From NCBI RefSeq assembly GCF_051433195.1, contig NZ_JBHMFT010000002.1, forward strand, positions 62,001 through 126,000: DNA of 64,000 bases, read 5' to 3'. A model generated the notes under the pieces. It saw only the letters and a program-made list of their open reading frames with translations, was not told the origin of the DNA and searched no databases. The DNA comes from Falsiroseomonas sp051433195. Its GTDB lineage: Bacteria > Pseudomonadota > Alphaproteobacteria > Acetobacterales > Acetobacteraceae. Position 1 is the first letter of the stretch, and every line of letters begins with the position of its first letter. Position numbers and translations under genes: made by a program. Below are positions 34,929 to 43,396 of the stretch, in pieces.

Positions 34929-35347
34929 TCGGGCGCCTTGCTGGTCAATTTCGGTTACGTCGGATGAACGGCGGCGCGGGTGCGCTGTTCCGGGGCGGCG
35001 TCCGGGGTTGGGCCATGCCAAGCGAAGATATCCGATTCGATCGCGGAATTTGTCGCGGGGCGATGGATTGATTTCGCAATTTCTTTGAGAATCGGCGCGG
35101 CCCCCGATTGTTCTGCAACTCCCGGTCGCAATTTCATCGCATTGCGGAGACTGTGCACCTGCAGTGCCGTCTCCGCGCCATGCACTCGCGCAACCAAATC
35201 ACTATCGAAACAGCGTGCGCGTGGGGCTTGTGCTGGACTTCCGACCCTTTCGTTCCCGTTGCAACGCAAGGGACGCGGACCGCGTGGCCCATGTATGGTC
35301 CAGCCGTTGCCGACCTCGGCGTAACAAAGTGAAAGGAAAATACCCTC
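34929..35347. other. 419-base intergenic region of lower G+C between divergent genes
   Basis: It separates the LOG-family gene (minus) from the desaturase gene (plus) and must hold promoters for both. It includes several A/T-rich patches and an inverted repeat, CGCAAT (35127-35132) with ATTGCG (35141-35146). I see no convincing open frame, RNA gene or consensus promoter. Confidence 0.5.
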
Positions 35348-36538
35348 ATGTACGTGTCCGGAGACCGCTTTACCGCCGACGAGGCGCTGCTGAGCCAGGA
35401 AGTCCACGCGGGCGATCCGCGCGCCCGCATGGCGGCCCGCCTGCCGCGGGCGGTGCAGCCCTTCCTCACCTGGCTGACCGCCAAGCCGGCCCCGGGAGAG
35501 GCGATGCCGGAACACCCTGCCTGGAAATTCGTGGTTGGCGCCCTGATGCTCACCCTGGGCGGCTGTGGCCTGGGCGCCGTGCCGTTCCTGCTGGCCTCGC
35601 CGCCGCTGGTGGCCTGGCTTCTGCTGCCGCTGGGCTGGCTGCTGACCTCCTCCGGCCTCGGCCTGTTCCAGGTGGTGATCTTCCACCACTGCTCGCACGG
35701 CACCGTCTTCGCCAGCCGCGAACGCAACCGCCGCGCCGGCCGCATGGTCTCGGCCTTCCTGCTGTTCAAGCGCTTCGAGGACTACCAGCGCGAGCACATG
35801 ATGCACCACAGCGCCAAGAAGCTGCTGACCGAGGAAGACGAATTCGCCGACTTCGTGCTCGGCATGTGCCGGCTGGAGGCCGGGCTGCCGCGCGCCGAGC
35901 TGTGGCGCCGCATCGCCGTGAACACCGTCTCGCCGATGTTCCACTGGCGCTTCCTGCAGCGCCGCATCAAGGCCGCGCTGTTCAGCGGTGATCGCGCGCA
36001 TGACTGGATGGGCCGCGCCTTCTGGGGCGGCTGCATCGGGCTGGCGGCGGCCACCGGGACCTTGCTGGAATTCGCCATCCTCTGGCTGGTGCCGGTCACG
36101 GTGCTGCTGCAGATCGCCACCATCTACCGCATCCTGTGCGAACACCGCTTCCCGGAGGCGGAATCGATCGCGCTGCGCGACAAGACCTTCGTCTGCCACG
36201 CGACTACCGGCGTCTTCGCCGGCATCGCCCCGCCCGATGCCGGCGCCGGCACCTTCAACGGCCTGGTGCGCTGGGCCGGGTGGTGGCTCAACATGCTGAC
36301 GGTGCAGCTGTTCGTCCGGCTGTTCGTCCTGGTCGGCGATGCGCCCTGCCACGACTTCCACCATCGCCGCCCGGCCACGCGGAAATGGACCAGCTACATC
36401 CATGCCCGCCAGCAGGATTCCGAGGCCGGGTCCCCGGGCTTCCCGCTCGGCTACACCGAATGCTGGGGCCTGTACGAGGCGGTGGACCAGAACCTGGCGA
36501 CGCTCGCCGCCACCACCCCCGCCACCCTGGGGCGTTGA
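35348..36538 (+). CDS. fatty acid desaturase family membrane protein
   Basis: A 396-residue membrane protein with three histidine clusters for a di-iron centre: FHHCSHG (~116-122), HMMHHSA (~155-161) and CHDFHHRRP (~340-348). Four or so membrane segments surround them. It should insert a double bond or hydroxyl into a lipid or carotenoid chain. The chosen ATG follows AAAGGAAAA. It stands alone between a long regulatory gap and a strong terminator. It is longer than simple desaturases, and the exact substrate is unknown. Confidence 0.8.
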   Translation: MYVSGDRFTADEALLSQEVHAGDPRARMAARLPRAVQPFLTWLTAKPAPGEAMPEHPAWKFVVGALMLTLGGCGLGAVPFLLASPPLVAWLLLPLGWLLTSSGLGLFQVVIFHHCSHGTVFASRERNRRAGRMVSAFLLFKRFEDYQREHMMHHSAKKLLTEEDEFADFVLGMCRLEAGLPRAELWRRIAVNTVSPMFHWRFLQRRIKAALFSGDRAHDWMGRAFWGGCIGLAAATGTLLEFAILWLVPVTVLLQIATIYRILCEHRFPEAESIALRDKTFVCHATTGVFAGIAPPDAGAGTFNGLVRWAGWWLNMLTVQLFVRLFVLVGDAPCHDFHHRRPATRKWTSYIHARQQDSEAGSPGFPLGYTECWGLYEAVDQNLATLAATTPATLGR

Positions 36539-36541
36539 TCG

Positions 36542-36570
36542 CCAGGCCGCGCCCTTCGGGGCGCGGCTGG
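36542..36570. terminator. strong bidirectional hairpin with TTCG tetraloop
   Basis: GCCGCGCCC-TTCG-GGGCGCGGC forms a perfect 9-bp stem. Outside one bulged G, CCA/TGG adds three more pairs. It sits exactly between the convergent desaturase and kinase genes, 4 bases after one stop and 2 before the other. No T-tract is present, as is common in this G+C-rich genome. Confidence 0.75.
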
Positions 36571-36571
36571 A

Positions 36572-37969
36572 CTACCCCGGCGCGTCCTCCGCCGGGATCT
36601 CGCCGGCCACATCGCCTGGTTCCGCCGGCCGCACCGCCTCCGCCGGCAGGCGCACGCGCACCGTCGTGCCGCGCCCCGGCATGCTCTCCAGCACCAGGCT
36701 GCCGCCATGCGCCTCGGCCAGGCTTTTCGCGATGGGCAGGCCGAGCCCGGTGCCGGCGAAGCGTCGGCGGTGGTCGGAGGACACCTGCTGGAACGGCTCC
36801 AGCGCGCGCGGGATGTCGGCTGGCTCCATCCCGATTCCCGAATCCGCCACCACGACTTCGAGCCCGCCCTCGGGAAGCGCCATGACGCCGATGCGGACGC
36901 TGCCGTCCGCCGGCGTGAACTTCACGGCATTGCCCAGCAGGTTGGTCAGCACCTGGCGGAAGCGCAGCCGGTCCACGAAGGCCTCCAGCCCTCCATCGCC
37001 CGGCATCACCTCCAGCCGCACATCCTGCCGCACCGCGATGGCGCGCACCTCCCCCGCCGCGGTGGATACCAGGCTCTCGGCCGGCACCCATTCCCGGCGT
37101 AACCGTGGGGCCGAATTCTCCAGGCTGGCGTAGTCCAGGATGCTGTCGATCAACTCCAGCAGCATGCGGCCGGATTCGTTGATCTGCGCCATGTAGGTGG
37201 CGCGCTGTTCCTCCGTCGTCGGGATGTTGGACCCCGGCGCCATGATCTCGGAAAAGCCGATGATCGAGTTCAGCGGCGTGCGCAATTCGTGGCTGAGGGT
37301 CGCCAGGAAGCGGGACCGCACGGCGCCGCTTTCCTCCGCCGCCGCCTTGGCCGCGCGCAGTTCCACCTCCGCCGCCTTGCGGGCACGCACGTCGATGTAG
37401 ACGGACAGCGCGCCCTCGACCAACTCCTGGTCGCGGCTCTCGAAGGGCCGGGTGACGTTGCCTTCGGAATGGTTGCCGAGGATCAGCGCCACGCCGCTGC
37501 CGGGGTCGTAGGCCCACAGCACATAGGGCGTGCGCAGGATCGAGGTCAGCTCATAGGCCGGCGGCTCGATCAGGGTGCGGGAGGTGGTGAAGAAGAAGCC
37601 GGGGGCCGCGGGCACCACGACCTCGGACGCAGTGCTCTCGCCGCTCATGCCGATGACGTGGGTTACCCGGAAGCGCCCCGGCTGGTCCGGCGAGACATGT
37701 TCCAGGAACGCCGCGCGGTCGCACAGCGCGTTGTCCACCACCACCTCCAGCATCGGCTCGCCGATCTCGCTGGGCAGGTTGCAGGTGTCGGTCAGGCGGT
37801 GGGCCTCGCGGATCAGCTTGGCGACGGTGCGGCTGCGGCGCGCCTCCCGGAAGGCCTGGCTCTGCTCCTCCTGCAGCCGCAGCAGCCGTGCGCCGAGGTC
37901 GTTGCATTCCCGCCGGTAGTAGGCGAGTTCGCGGTCCACCGGCACCGGAGTTGGCTTGATCCGGCTCAT
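36572..37969 (-). CDS. sensor histidine kinase with GAF-like input, partner of a FIST protein
   Basis: A 465-residue soluble kinase. An N-terminal coiled region (~1-50) and a GAF-like sensor domain (~55-195) are followed by HisKA with the phosphoacceptor in FLATLSHELRTPLNS. The HATPase domain has the N box NLLGNAVKFT, G1 DSGIGM, F box LEPFQQ and G2 GTGLGLPI. No membrane segment is seen, so it senses a cytoplasmic signal, probably through the FIST protein. The gene is coupled to that gene by ATGA (37966-37969). No response regulator is adjacent. Confidence 0.88.
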   Translation of the reverse strand: MSRIKPTPVPVDRELAYYRRECNDLGARLLRLQEEQSQAFREARRSRTVAKLIREAHRLTDTCNLPSEIGEPMLEVVVDNALCDRAAFLEHVSPDQPGRFRVTHVIGMSGESTASEVVVPAAPGFFFTTSRTLIEPPAYELTSILRTPYVLWAYDPGSGVALILGNHSEGNVTRPFESRDQELVEGALSVYIDVRARKAAEVELRAAKAAAEESGAVRSRFLATLSHELRTPLNSIIGFSEIMAPGSNIPTTEEQRATYMAQINESGRMLLELIDSILDYASLENSAPRLRREWVPAESLVSTAAGEVRAIAVRQDVRLEVMPGDGGLEAFVDRLRFRQVLTNLLGNAVKFTPADGSVRIGVMALPEGGLEVVVADSGIGMEPADIPRALEPFQQVSSDHRRRFAGTGLGLPIAKSLAEAHGGSLVLESMPGRGTTVRVRLPAEAVRPAEPGDVAGEIPAEDAPG

Positions 37970-39165
37970 TGGCGTCGTCGCAGTACGGCGAGCACGCCGG
38001 TCCAGTCCAGCGACCGGCTGATGCCGCCGCCGACCGGCGCGACCTCCACGCCGGAATAGAAGCCGAGCAGGGGGATGCTGGGCGCGAAGGCCTTGGAGAC
38101 CAGCTCCGCCTCCTCGATGGAGGCGCCACTGCGGGCGCTCGCCCGTCCGGCGCAGTCGATATAGAGGCCCAGCAGGTTGTCCTCCCCCTCCACCGCCCGG
38201 TTCATCGCGGCGACGCCCCGGCTGACCGAATCCAGCATCAACGAGTTGTCCCGGCTCATGATCTGGACCAGCGTGCCCAGCGCGAAATCCGGCTCGAACA
38301 GCGTGACCGACCCCGCCTCCGGATTTGCACGGAGAATCAGCCGGTTGACATAGGCGCCCTCGTCGTAGGGCCCATACGGCTCGCCGAGCTTCTGGCCGAG
38401 GGTCACCACCAGCGACAATTCCTGGCCGCGCGTCTCCCCGAGCGGCAGGCCCAGCATGCGCTCCATCACGCCGAGTGCCGGCTCGCCATCCAATTCGAAG
38501 ACATCCGCACCATCGATCCGGGTGATCTCCATGAAAGAACTTATCGGGCGACAGCCATGCATGATGACGGTCTCCACTTCGATACCCGGCGGGAACACAA
38601 GCGCGACAGCGGCATGCTTCACCACCCGGTCACCGGCGAAGACCCACCCTCCGGTCAAGTTCATGTCGGTCAGCAGGCCACCGCCGAACAGCTGCAGCGG
38701 GGTGGTGCCGAAGGCGTCGTTGAAGCCTTCCACGATCGAGCTGGCGAAGTGCAGCCGCGGCGGGCGGTGGCTGGCGACGCTGTCGAACAGCAGCATGCAG
38801 GCGGCGTCCGGGCTGGCGATGGCGCCGACCGCATTGCCGAGCGCGGCGCCGGCCGCGACCTCGCCGCCCAGGAGCGCCTCCGTCATCACGACCTGCGGCG
38901 CCAGGCCGGGATCCATGATGGCGACCAGGCCCAGCTCGAAGCCGCTGTAGCCGAAGCCCTCGCGTCCGATGGCCCCGGCGGCGGACCCGCCATAGGTCGG
39001 CACCGGTCCGAATTCCCGCCGCAGCGCCGCCAGCATCGCCTCCGGATCGTGCTTGCCGCCGCAGAAGGCGAGCAGCATGACGGGCGCGCCCACGCCGATG
39101 GCGAGCCGGCAATGCCGCGCCGCGGCGACGGGGTCTGAACTGCGAACATAGGCCACGCGCATCAT
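37966..39165 (-). CDS. FIST N/FIST C domain sensory protein
   Basis: A 399-residue protein with the FIST_N pattern (AAARHCRLAIG, LLAFCGGKHDPEAML, YGGSAAGAIGREGFGYSGFELGLVAI) and a FIST_C half (YVNRLILRANPEAGSVTLFEPD, FYSGVEVAP). FIST proteins are thought to bind small ligands such as amino acids and pass the signal to kinases. I chose the tandem ATGs at 39162-39165 because TTGGAA precedes them; a TTG 16 codons upstream is weaker. The kinase gene overlaps its stop, so the two work as a pair. Confidence 0.85.
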   Translation of the reverse strand: MMRVAYVRSSDPVAAARHCRLAIGVGAPVMLLAFCGGKHDPEAMLAALRREFGPVPTYGGSAAGAIGREGFGYSGFELGLVAIMDPGLAPQVVMTEALLGGEVAAGAALGNAVGAIASPDAACMLLFDSVASHRPPRLHFASSIVEGFNDAFGTTPLQLFGGGLLTDMNLTGGWVFAGDRVVKHAAVALVFPPGIEVETVIMHGCRPISSFMEITRIDGADVFELDGEPALGVMERMLGLPLGETRGQELSLVVTLGQKLGEPYGPYDEGAYVNRLILRANPEAGSVTLFEPDFALGTLVQIMSRDNSLMLDSVSRGVAAMNRAVEGEDNLLGLYIDCAGRASARSGASIEEAELVSKAFAPSIPLLGFYSGVEVAPVGGGISRSLDWTGVLAVLRRRQ

Positions 39166-39315
39166 CACGGCATTTCCAACATCAGGAACGACCGAAGATG
39201 CGGTCAGGTTCAACCGATCAAGTCAGACGACTCACGATTGCGGACGCCATCGCATCTCCCGCAAAGGATGCAAGCATCAAACCATATCCCGTAGGTCGGT
39301 TGGAAGCCAAGCCGA

Positions 39316-39343
39316 CGGATTTCCAGGCACGGATTTCCAGGCA
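39316..39343. repeat. tandem 14-bp direct repeat
   Basis: CGGATTTCCAGGCA occurs twice with no gap (39316-39329 and 39330-39343) in the 268-base region between the divergent FIST gene and the questin-oxidase-like gene. It may be a doubled regulator site or a chance duplication. Confidence 0.5.
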
Positions 39344-39433
39344 TCGATCGGTCGGCTGCCTGCGGTGGCCCTGGACCACCACCGGCAATCGTCGGAGGAT
39401 AGCCATCGCGCGCCGCCGGTTGGAGAAGCCTCG

Positions 39434-40516
39434 ATGAGCCCGCCCACCCTGCTGACCCCGGACGCCGCCCCGGCGCTCGATTCCGCCCGCGGCTACAGTG
39501 CCGAATTCGGCGAGGCGCTGGCCAACCACGCCGCCATGGTGCTGTGGGCGCAACGCCGACTCGGCGGGGGAGAGGCCGATGCGGCGCGATTCCTCGGGGC
39601 CTACCTCGCCGCCAATCCGCTGCGCCCGCTGCCGGCGCCGGATTGCGTCATCGATCGGGACCACTGGACCGCGCGCCTCGGCGACCGGCAGGCGGAGGCC
39701 GCCTACCGCGCCTTCTTCCGCGCCGAGCTTGCCCGCCTCGGCAGCGCGGAGACGCTGCAGGACCTGTACCTGCCGCGCCTGCTGCCCGGCATCGCCGCCA
39801 GTGCGTTGCATGCGCTCATGCGCCTCGCCTACGCGCGGGATTCGGGGAATTCGGCGGAAATCGCGGAAAGCCTCGGCTACTGGGCCGCCACCTACCTGCC
39901 GCTCGGCGAGGGGATCGGCGCCGAGCCGATCACCGACCAGCCCGCGGCGGTGCTGCTGCGCGTGGCGGCGGACCCGGCGCTGCGCGGCCTGACCTTCGAC
40001 GACGGCCTGCTGTGGCACGCCATGCGCCGAACCGCGGCGATGCCGTCCTTCGCGCCTGTCTACAATTGGCTGGATGTGGGCCGCGACACGATGCGGCGCA
40101 TGGCGAGCGATACCTTGATGGTCCTCGCCGCCACCACCTTCCCGCGAAGCTCCGACAATGCCGAATTCTGCGCGCTGCATGCCGTCACCGGCACCCACTG
40201 GCTACGCCTGGTGCTGCCGGCGCTGCAACCGGCGGACAAATCCCGCGCCATCCGCTTCTTCTGGCAGGCAATCGCCTCGATCTATTCGAAAATGGGCTGC
40301 CCGATGCCGCTGACGCCGGAACAGGCGGGCCGGCTGCGCCGCCTGCCGGCGCCGGACTGGCCCCTGATCGCCGCCGCGGCGGTCGCTTCCGACGACGAAC
40401 ACGACATCTCCCTGGTCTATTCCGCCCGGGCGGAGGAGGCCGTCTGGGGCGACGCGCTTTACCGGGTGGTGGCGGCCCGCCGGGTCGGCCTGCTGCCCGC
40501 CACTGATGCAGGATAG
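39434..40516 (+). CDS. questin oxidase-like (DUF4243) family protein
   Basis: A 360-residue protein whose pattern of conserved His in helical blocks (FGEALANHAAMVLWAQ, SALHALMRLAYA, FCALHAVTGTHWLRL) resembles the questin oxidase/DUF4243 family. Fungal members perform Baeyer-Villiger-type ring cleavage of anthraquinones; bacterial members are uncharacterised. The ATG at 39434 has GGAGAAG upstream. It stands alone on its strand, 104 bases ahead of a Bug receptor gene. Family assignment is from memory of the pattern and moderately sure. Confidence 0.6.
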   Translation: MSPPTLLTPDAAPALDSARGYSAEFGEALANHAAMVLWAQRRLGGGEADAARFLGAYLAANPLRPLPAPDCVIDRDHWTARLGDRQAEAAYRAFFRAELARLGSAETLQDLYLPRLLPGIAASALHALMRLAYARDSGNSAEIAESLGYWAATYLPLGEGIGAEPITDQPAAVLLRVAADPALRGLTFDDGLLWHAMRRTAAMPSFAPVYNWLDVGRDTMRRMASDTLMVLAATTFPRSSDNAEFCALHAVTGTHWLRLVLPALQPADKSRAIRFFWQAIASIYSKMGCPMPLTPEQAGRLRRLPAPDWPLIAAAAVASDDEHDISLVYSARAEEAVWGDALYRVVAARRVGLLPATDAG

Positions 40517-40620
40517 GAATTACTGGCGAAATTCTTTCCATTTGTCGCATGGACATTGCCGACGCATCTTCTCCCGCTGAATCGGGCGGCTGCACGACCG
40601 CCCTCCGGGAGACGACCAGC

Positions 40621-41601
40621 ATGACCCAGGGCTTCACCATCGGCCGGCGCGGCGCCTTGGCCCTGCCACTGGTTGGCCTTGCCGCCACGGCCCGTGCGCA
40701 AGGCAACTGGCCGACCCGCCCGGTGCGCTTCATCGTCTCCTTCACCCCCGGCGGCACCACCGACATCATCGCCCGCCTGCTCGGCGCGACGCTGACCGAG
40801 ACCTGGGGCCAGTCCGTGGTGATCGAGAACCGCCCCGGCGCCGGCGGCAACATCGGCAGCGAACACGTCGCCCGCTCCGTCCCCGATGGCTATACGCTGC
40901 TGGTGGGCTCGGTCGGGCCGCTGGCGGTGAACCAGAGCCTGGTCAAGAACATGCCCTACGACACGCTGCGCGACTTCGCGCCGATCACATTGTTGGCTGG
41001 GGTTCCCAATATTCTGGTGGTCCCCGCGGCCTCCCCGATCCGGGACGTGCCGGGGCTGGTGGCGGCGGCGAAGGCGCGGCCGGGGCAGCTCAGCTACGGC
41101 TCCACCGGCGTCGGCACCTCCGCCCACCTGTCCGGCGTGATGCTGGACCAGATGGCCGGCACGCAGACGCTGCACGTGCCCTATCGCGGCGCCGTCGCGC
41201 TGAACGACCTGCTGGCCGGGCGGGTGGACTTCATGTTCGCCACCATCCCCTCCGTCATCGGCCATATCCGGGATGGGCGGCTGCGGCCGCTGGCGGTGTC
41301 CTCCACCACGCGGTCGCGGTCGAACCCCGACGTGCCAACCATGGTGGAGCTGGGCTACCCGGATTTCAGCGCCTCCTCCTGGTTCGGCATGGTGGCCCCG
41401 GCGGGCACGCCGCCCGCCATCATCGAGAAGATCACCACGGACGTGCATGCCGCCCTGGCCTTGCCGCGCAACGCCCAGAGCATGATCGACCAGGGGGCCG
41501 ACCCGGTGGGCAACGGCCCCGACGCCTTCCGTGCCTTCATGGCGGAGGAGATCAGCCGGTGGCGGGAGATCGTCCGTCTTGCCGGTGCCCTGCCTGAGTG
41601 A
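40621..41601 (+). CDS. Bug-family tripartite tricarboxylate transporter substrate-binding protein
   Basis: A 326-residue periplasmic receptor. A signal with RR (IGRRGALALPLVG) ends in ARAQG. Bug-family marks are PVRFIVSFTPGGTTDIIAR, VVIENRPGAGGNIGSEHVA, HVPYRGA and GSTGVGTSAH. It captures carboxylates for a TctAB-type membrane pair, which is not in the window. A GGGAG lies upstream of the ATG at 40621. It leads a three-gene unit with an aldolase-family gene and a Pht5-like gene. Confidence 0.9.
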   Translation: MTQGFTIGRRGALALPLVGLAATARAQGNWPTRPVRFIVSFTPGGTTDIIARLLGATLTETWGQSVVIENRPGAGGNIGSEHVARSVPDGYTLLVGSVGPLAVNQSLVKNMPYDTLRDFAPITLLAGVPNILVVPAASPIRDVPGLVAAAKARPGQLSYGSTGVGTSAHLSGVMLDQMAGTQTLHVPYRGAVALNDLLAGRVDFMFATIPSVIGHIRDGRLRPLAVSSTTRSRSNPDVPTMVELGYPDFSASSWFGMVAPAGTPPAIIEKITTDVHAALALPRNAQSMIDQGADPVGNGPDAFRAFMAEEISRWREIVRLAGALPE

Positions 41602-41633
41602 GTCGCACTGCCCGAATAACCGGAGGAAATCCC

Positions 41634-42428
41634 ATGCCCGACAGCCCCGACCGCTTCCAGATCCCCTCGATCCGCGACCGCGTGACGCCGGAGGAATGGC
41701 AGGCCCGCATCGACCTCGCCGCCTGCTACCGCCTGATCGACCTCTACGGCATGTCCGACATGGCCGCGAACCACATCTCCGTCCGCGTGCCCGGGGAGGA
41801 CAATGCGTTCCTGATCAACGCCTACGGCATGCTCTACGAGGAGATCACCGCCTCCTCCCTGGTCAAGATCGACGTGCAGGGCAACGTCCTGGCCAAGCCG
41901 GACTTCCCCGGCGGCCTCGGCTACGGCGTGAACCGCGCCGGCTTCGTCATCCATGGCGCGATCCATGAGGCGAGCCACGAGATCGCCTGCGTCATCCACA
42001 CCCATACCTGGCCGGGCATGGCGGTGTCCTCGCTGGAATGCGGGCTGCTGCCGATGAACCAGACCTCCATGCGCTTCGCCCGCATCGGCTACCACGACTA
42101 TGAGGGCGTGGTGCTGGACATGGAGATGCAGGAACGCCTGGTGCGCGACCTCGGCGACAACAACGCGCTGATCCTGCGCAACCACGGGCTGCTGACGGTG
42201 GGCAAGACGGTGGGCGAGGCGTTCAACGCGATGCACCGGCTGGAACTGTCCTGCCGCGCTCAGCTCGCCGCCCAGGCGACCGGCCAGAAGCTGGTGGAGG
42301 TGCCGCAGGCGGTGGTGGATGCCACCTGGAACAACTACCAGCCCGGCACGCGCCGCCCCTATGGCGTGATGGAATGGCCGGCGCTGCTGCGCAAGCTGGA
42401 CCGGATGGACCCGTCCTATCGTGAGTGA
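41634..42428 (+). CDS. class II aldolase/adducin family protein
   Basis: A 264-residue protein with the zinc-site His residues in HTHTWPGM and RNHGLLTVG and the ANHISVRVPG block. Members are fuculose-phosphate-type aldolases, epimerases or decarboxylases of aromatic acids. A strong CGGAGGAAAT sets the start at 41634. It lies 32 bases after the Bug receptor and overlaps the Pht5-like gene by 8 bases, which points to carboxylate or aromatic-acid breakdown. Confidence 0.88.
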   Translation: MPDSPDRFQIPSIRDRVTPEEWQARIDLAACYRLIDLYGMSDMAANHISVRVPGEDNAFLINAYGMLYEEITASSLVKIDVQGNVLAKPDFPGGLGYGVNRAGFVIHGAIHEASHEIACVIHTHTWPGMAVSSLECGLLPMNQTSMRFARIGYHDYEGVVLDMEMQERLVRDLGDNNALILRNHGLLTVGKTVGEAFNAMHRLELSCRAQLAAQATGQKLVEVPQAVVDATWNNYQPGTRRPYGVMEWPALLRKLDRMDPSYRE

Positions 42429-43275
42429 GACGCGCACGCTTTCGGCCGCCATCGCCAGCTACCCGGGGACGAAGGCCTTGCTGGCAGGGGCGATCCCCTC
42501 CGGCAAGCTGCGGCTGGCGGTCGAGAAGATCGCGCCTGTCAGCAAGGCCTTCGCGCCCATGGTGCGCGAGGGGCGCTTCGAGGTCAGCGAGATGGCCATC
42601 GCCACCTTCCTGATGGCGCGCGCCTATGACAAGCCGCTGGTGCTGCTACCGGTGGTGCTGGTGGAACGCGCGCAGGAAGCGGCGCTGTTGTGCCGCAAGG
42701 ATGGCCCGATCCAGGGTCCGGCGGACCTCGCTGGCGCCCGCATCGCCGTGCGCGCCTACAGCCAGACCACCGGCATGTGGCTGCGCGGCAGCCTGGCGGA
42801 GACGCACGGCGTGCGCGCCGACCAGCAGCGCTGGACGACCTTCGAGGATGCGCATGTCCCGGAATTCCGCGACCCGCCCTGGGTGACCCGGGCACAGCCG
42901 GGGCAGGATCTGCTCGGCCTGCTGCAATCCGGCGAGGTGGATGCGGCGATCTTCGGCAACGAATTGCCGGACGAGCCGAACCTGCGCCCGGTCTTCGCCG
43001 ACCCGGCCGCCGCCGGCGAGGCGTTTCGCGCCCGCCATGGCTTCCTGCCGCTGAACCACCTGGTGGTGATGCGGCGCGACGTGGTGGACGGCGACCCGGC
43101 GCTGGTGGCCGAGCTGCTGCGGATGCTGTCCGAGTCCGGTGCCGCGGTCCGCAGCCGGGCTGCGCTGCGCCCGGCGCTCGCCCTGGCCATCGACTACTGC
43201 GCGAGCCAGGGCCTGCTGCCGCGCCGCTTCACGCCGGAGGAAGCCTGGGACGGCCTGCCGGCCGGGATCACCTGA
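42421..43275 (+). CDS. 4,5-dihydroxyphthalate decarboxylase (Pht5)-like protein
   Basis: A 284-residue protein of the periplasmic-binding-protein-like II fold, starting at the GTG at 42421 inside the aldolase gene's 3' end. The segment KAFAPMVREGRFEVSEMAIATFLMA and LVLLPVVLVER resemble Pht5, which decarboxylates 4,5-dihydroxyphthalate. No signal peptide is visible, so it is a cytoplasmic enzyme and not a transport receptor. With the Bug receptor and aldolase it forms a small catabolic unit. The substrate is uncertain. Its stop is within a perfect palindrome. Confidence 0.75.
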   Translation: MSETRTLSAAIASYPGTKALLAGAIPSGKLRLAVEKIAPVSKAFAPMVREGRFEVSEMAIATFLMARAYDKPLVLLPVVLVERAQEAALLCRKDGPIQGPADLAGARIAVRAYSQTTGMWLRGSLAETHGVRADQQRWTTFEDAHVPEFRDPPWVTRAQPGQDLLGLLQSGEVDAAIFGNELPDEPNLRPVFADPAAAGEAFRARHGFLPLNHLVVMRRDVVDGDPALVAELLRMLSESGAAVRSRAALRPALALAIDYCASQGLLPRRFTPEEAWDGLPAGIT

Positions 43276-43282
43276 TCCCGGC
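43261..43282 (+). terminator. perfect palindrome across the Pht5-like stop codon
   Basis: GCCGGGATCA-CC-TGATCCCGGC folds into a 9-10-bp stem around the TGA (43273-43275). The stop lies in the right arm. It can act as a terminator or pause site, with no T-tract. Confidence 0.55.
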
Positions 43283-43294
43283 CGCCGGTTTCCT

Positions 43295-43396
43295 TAGGGC
43301 CGTTTCACCTGCGCCGTGCACAGGTGAAACGGCCCTAGCTGTTGATTTGGCGCAGTTTCCGAGCCGTCAGGCGTATCCGCCTGACTTGAAAATGCT
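43295..43396. repeat. intergenic palindromic element with two strong stems
   Basis: Stem 1 pairs TAGGGCCGTTTCACCTG (43295-43311) exactly with 43321-43337 around a 9-base loop. Stem 2 is GTCAGGCG-TATC-CGCCTGAC (43366-43385). The right end reads AAAATGCTCTAG, beside the cytochrome c stop. I recall similar GAGCATTTT/CAGGCG repeats dispersed in alphaproteobacterial genomes, so this is probably a non-autonomous mobile repeat that also works as a bidirectional terminator between convergent genes. Confidence 0.65.

Noticed and set aside
39365..39433. Longer N terminus for the questin-oxidase-like protein
   Set aside because: The added residues are His/Arg/Ser-rich and unlike a domain, while the ATG at 39434 has GGAGAAG directly upstream.
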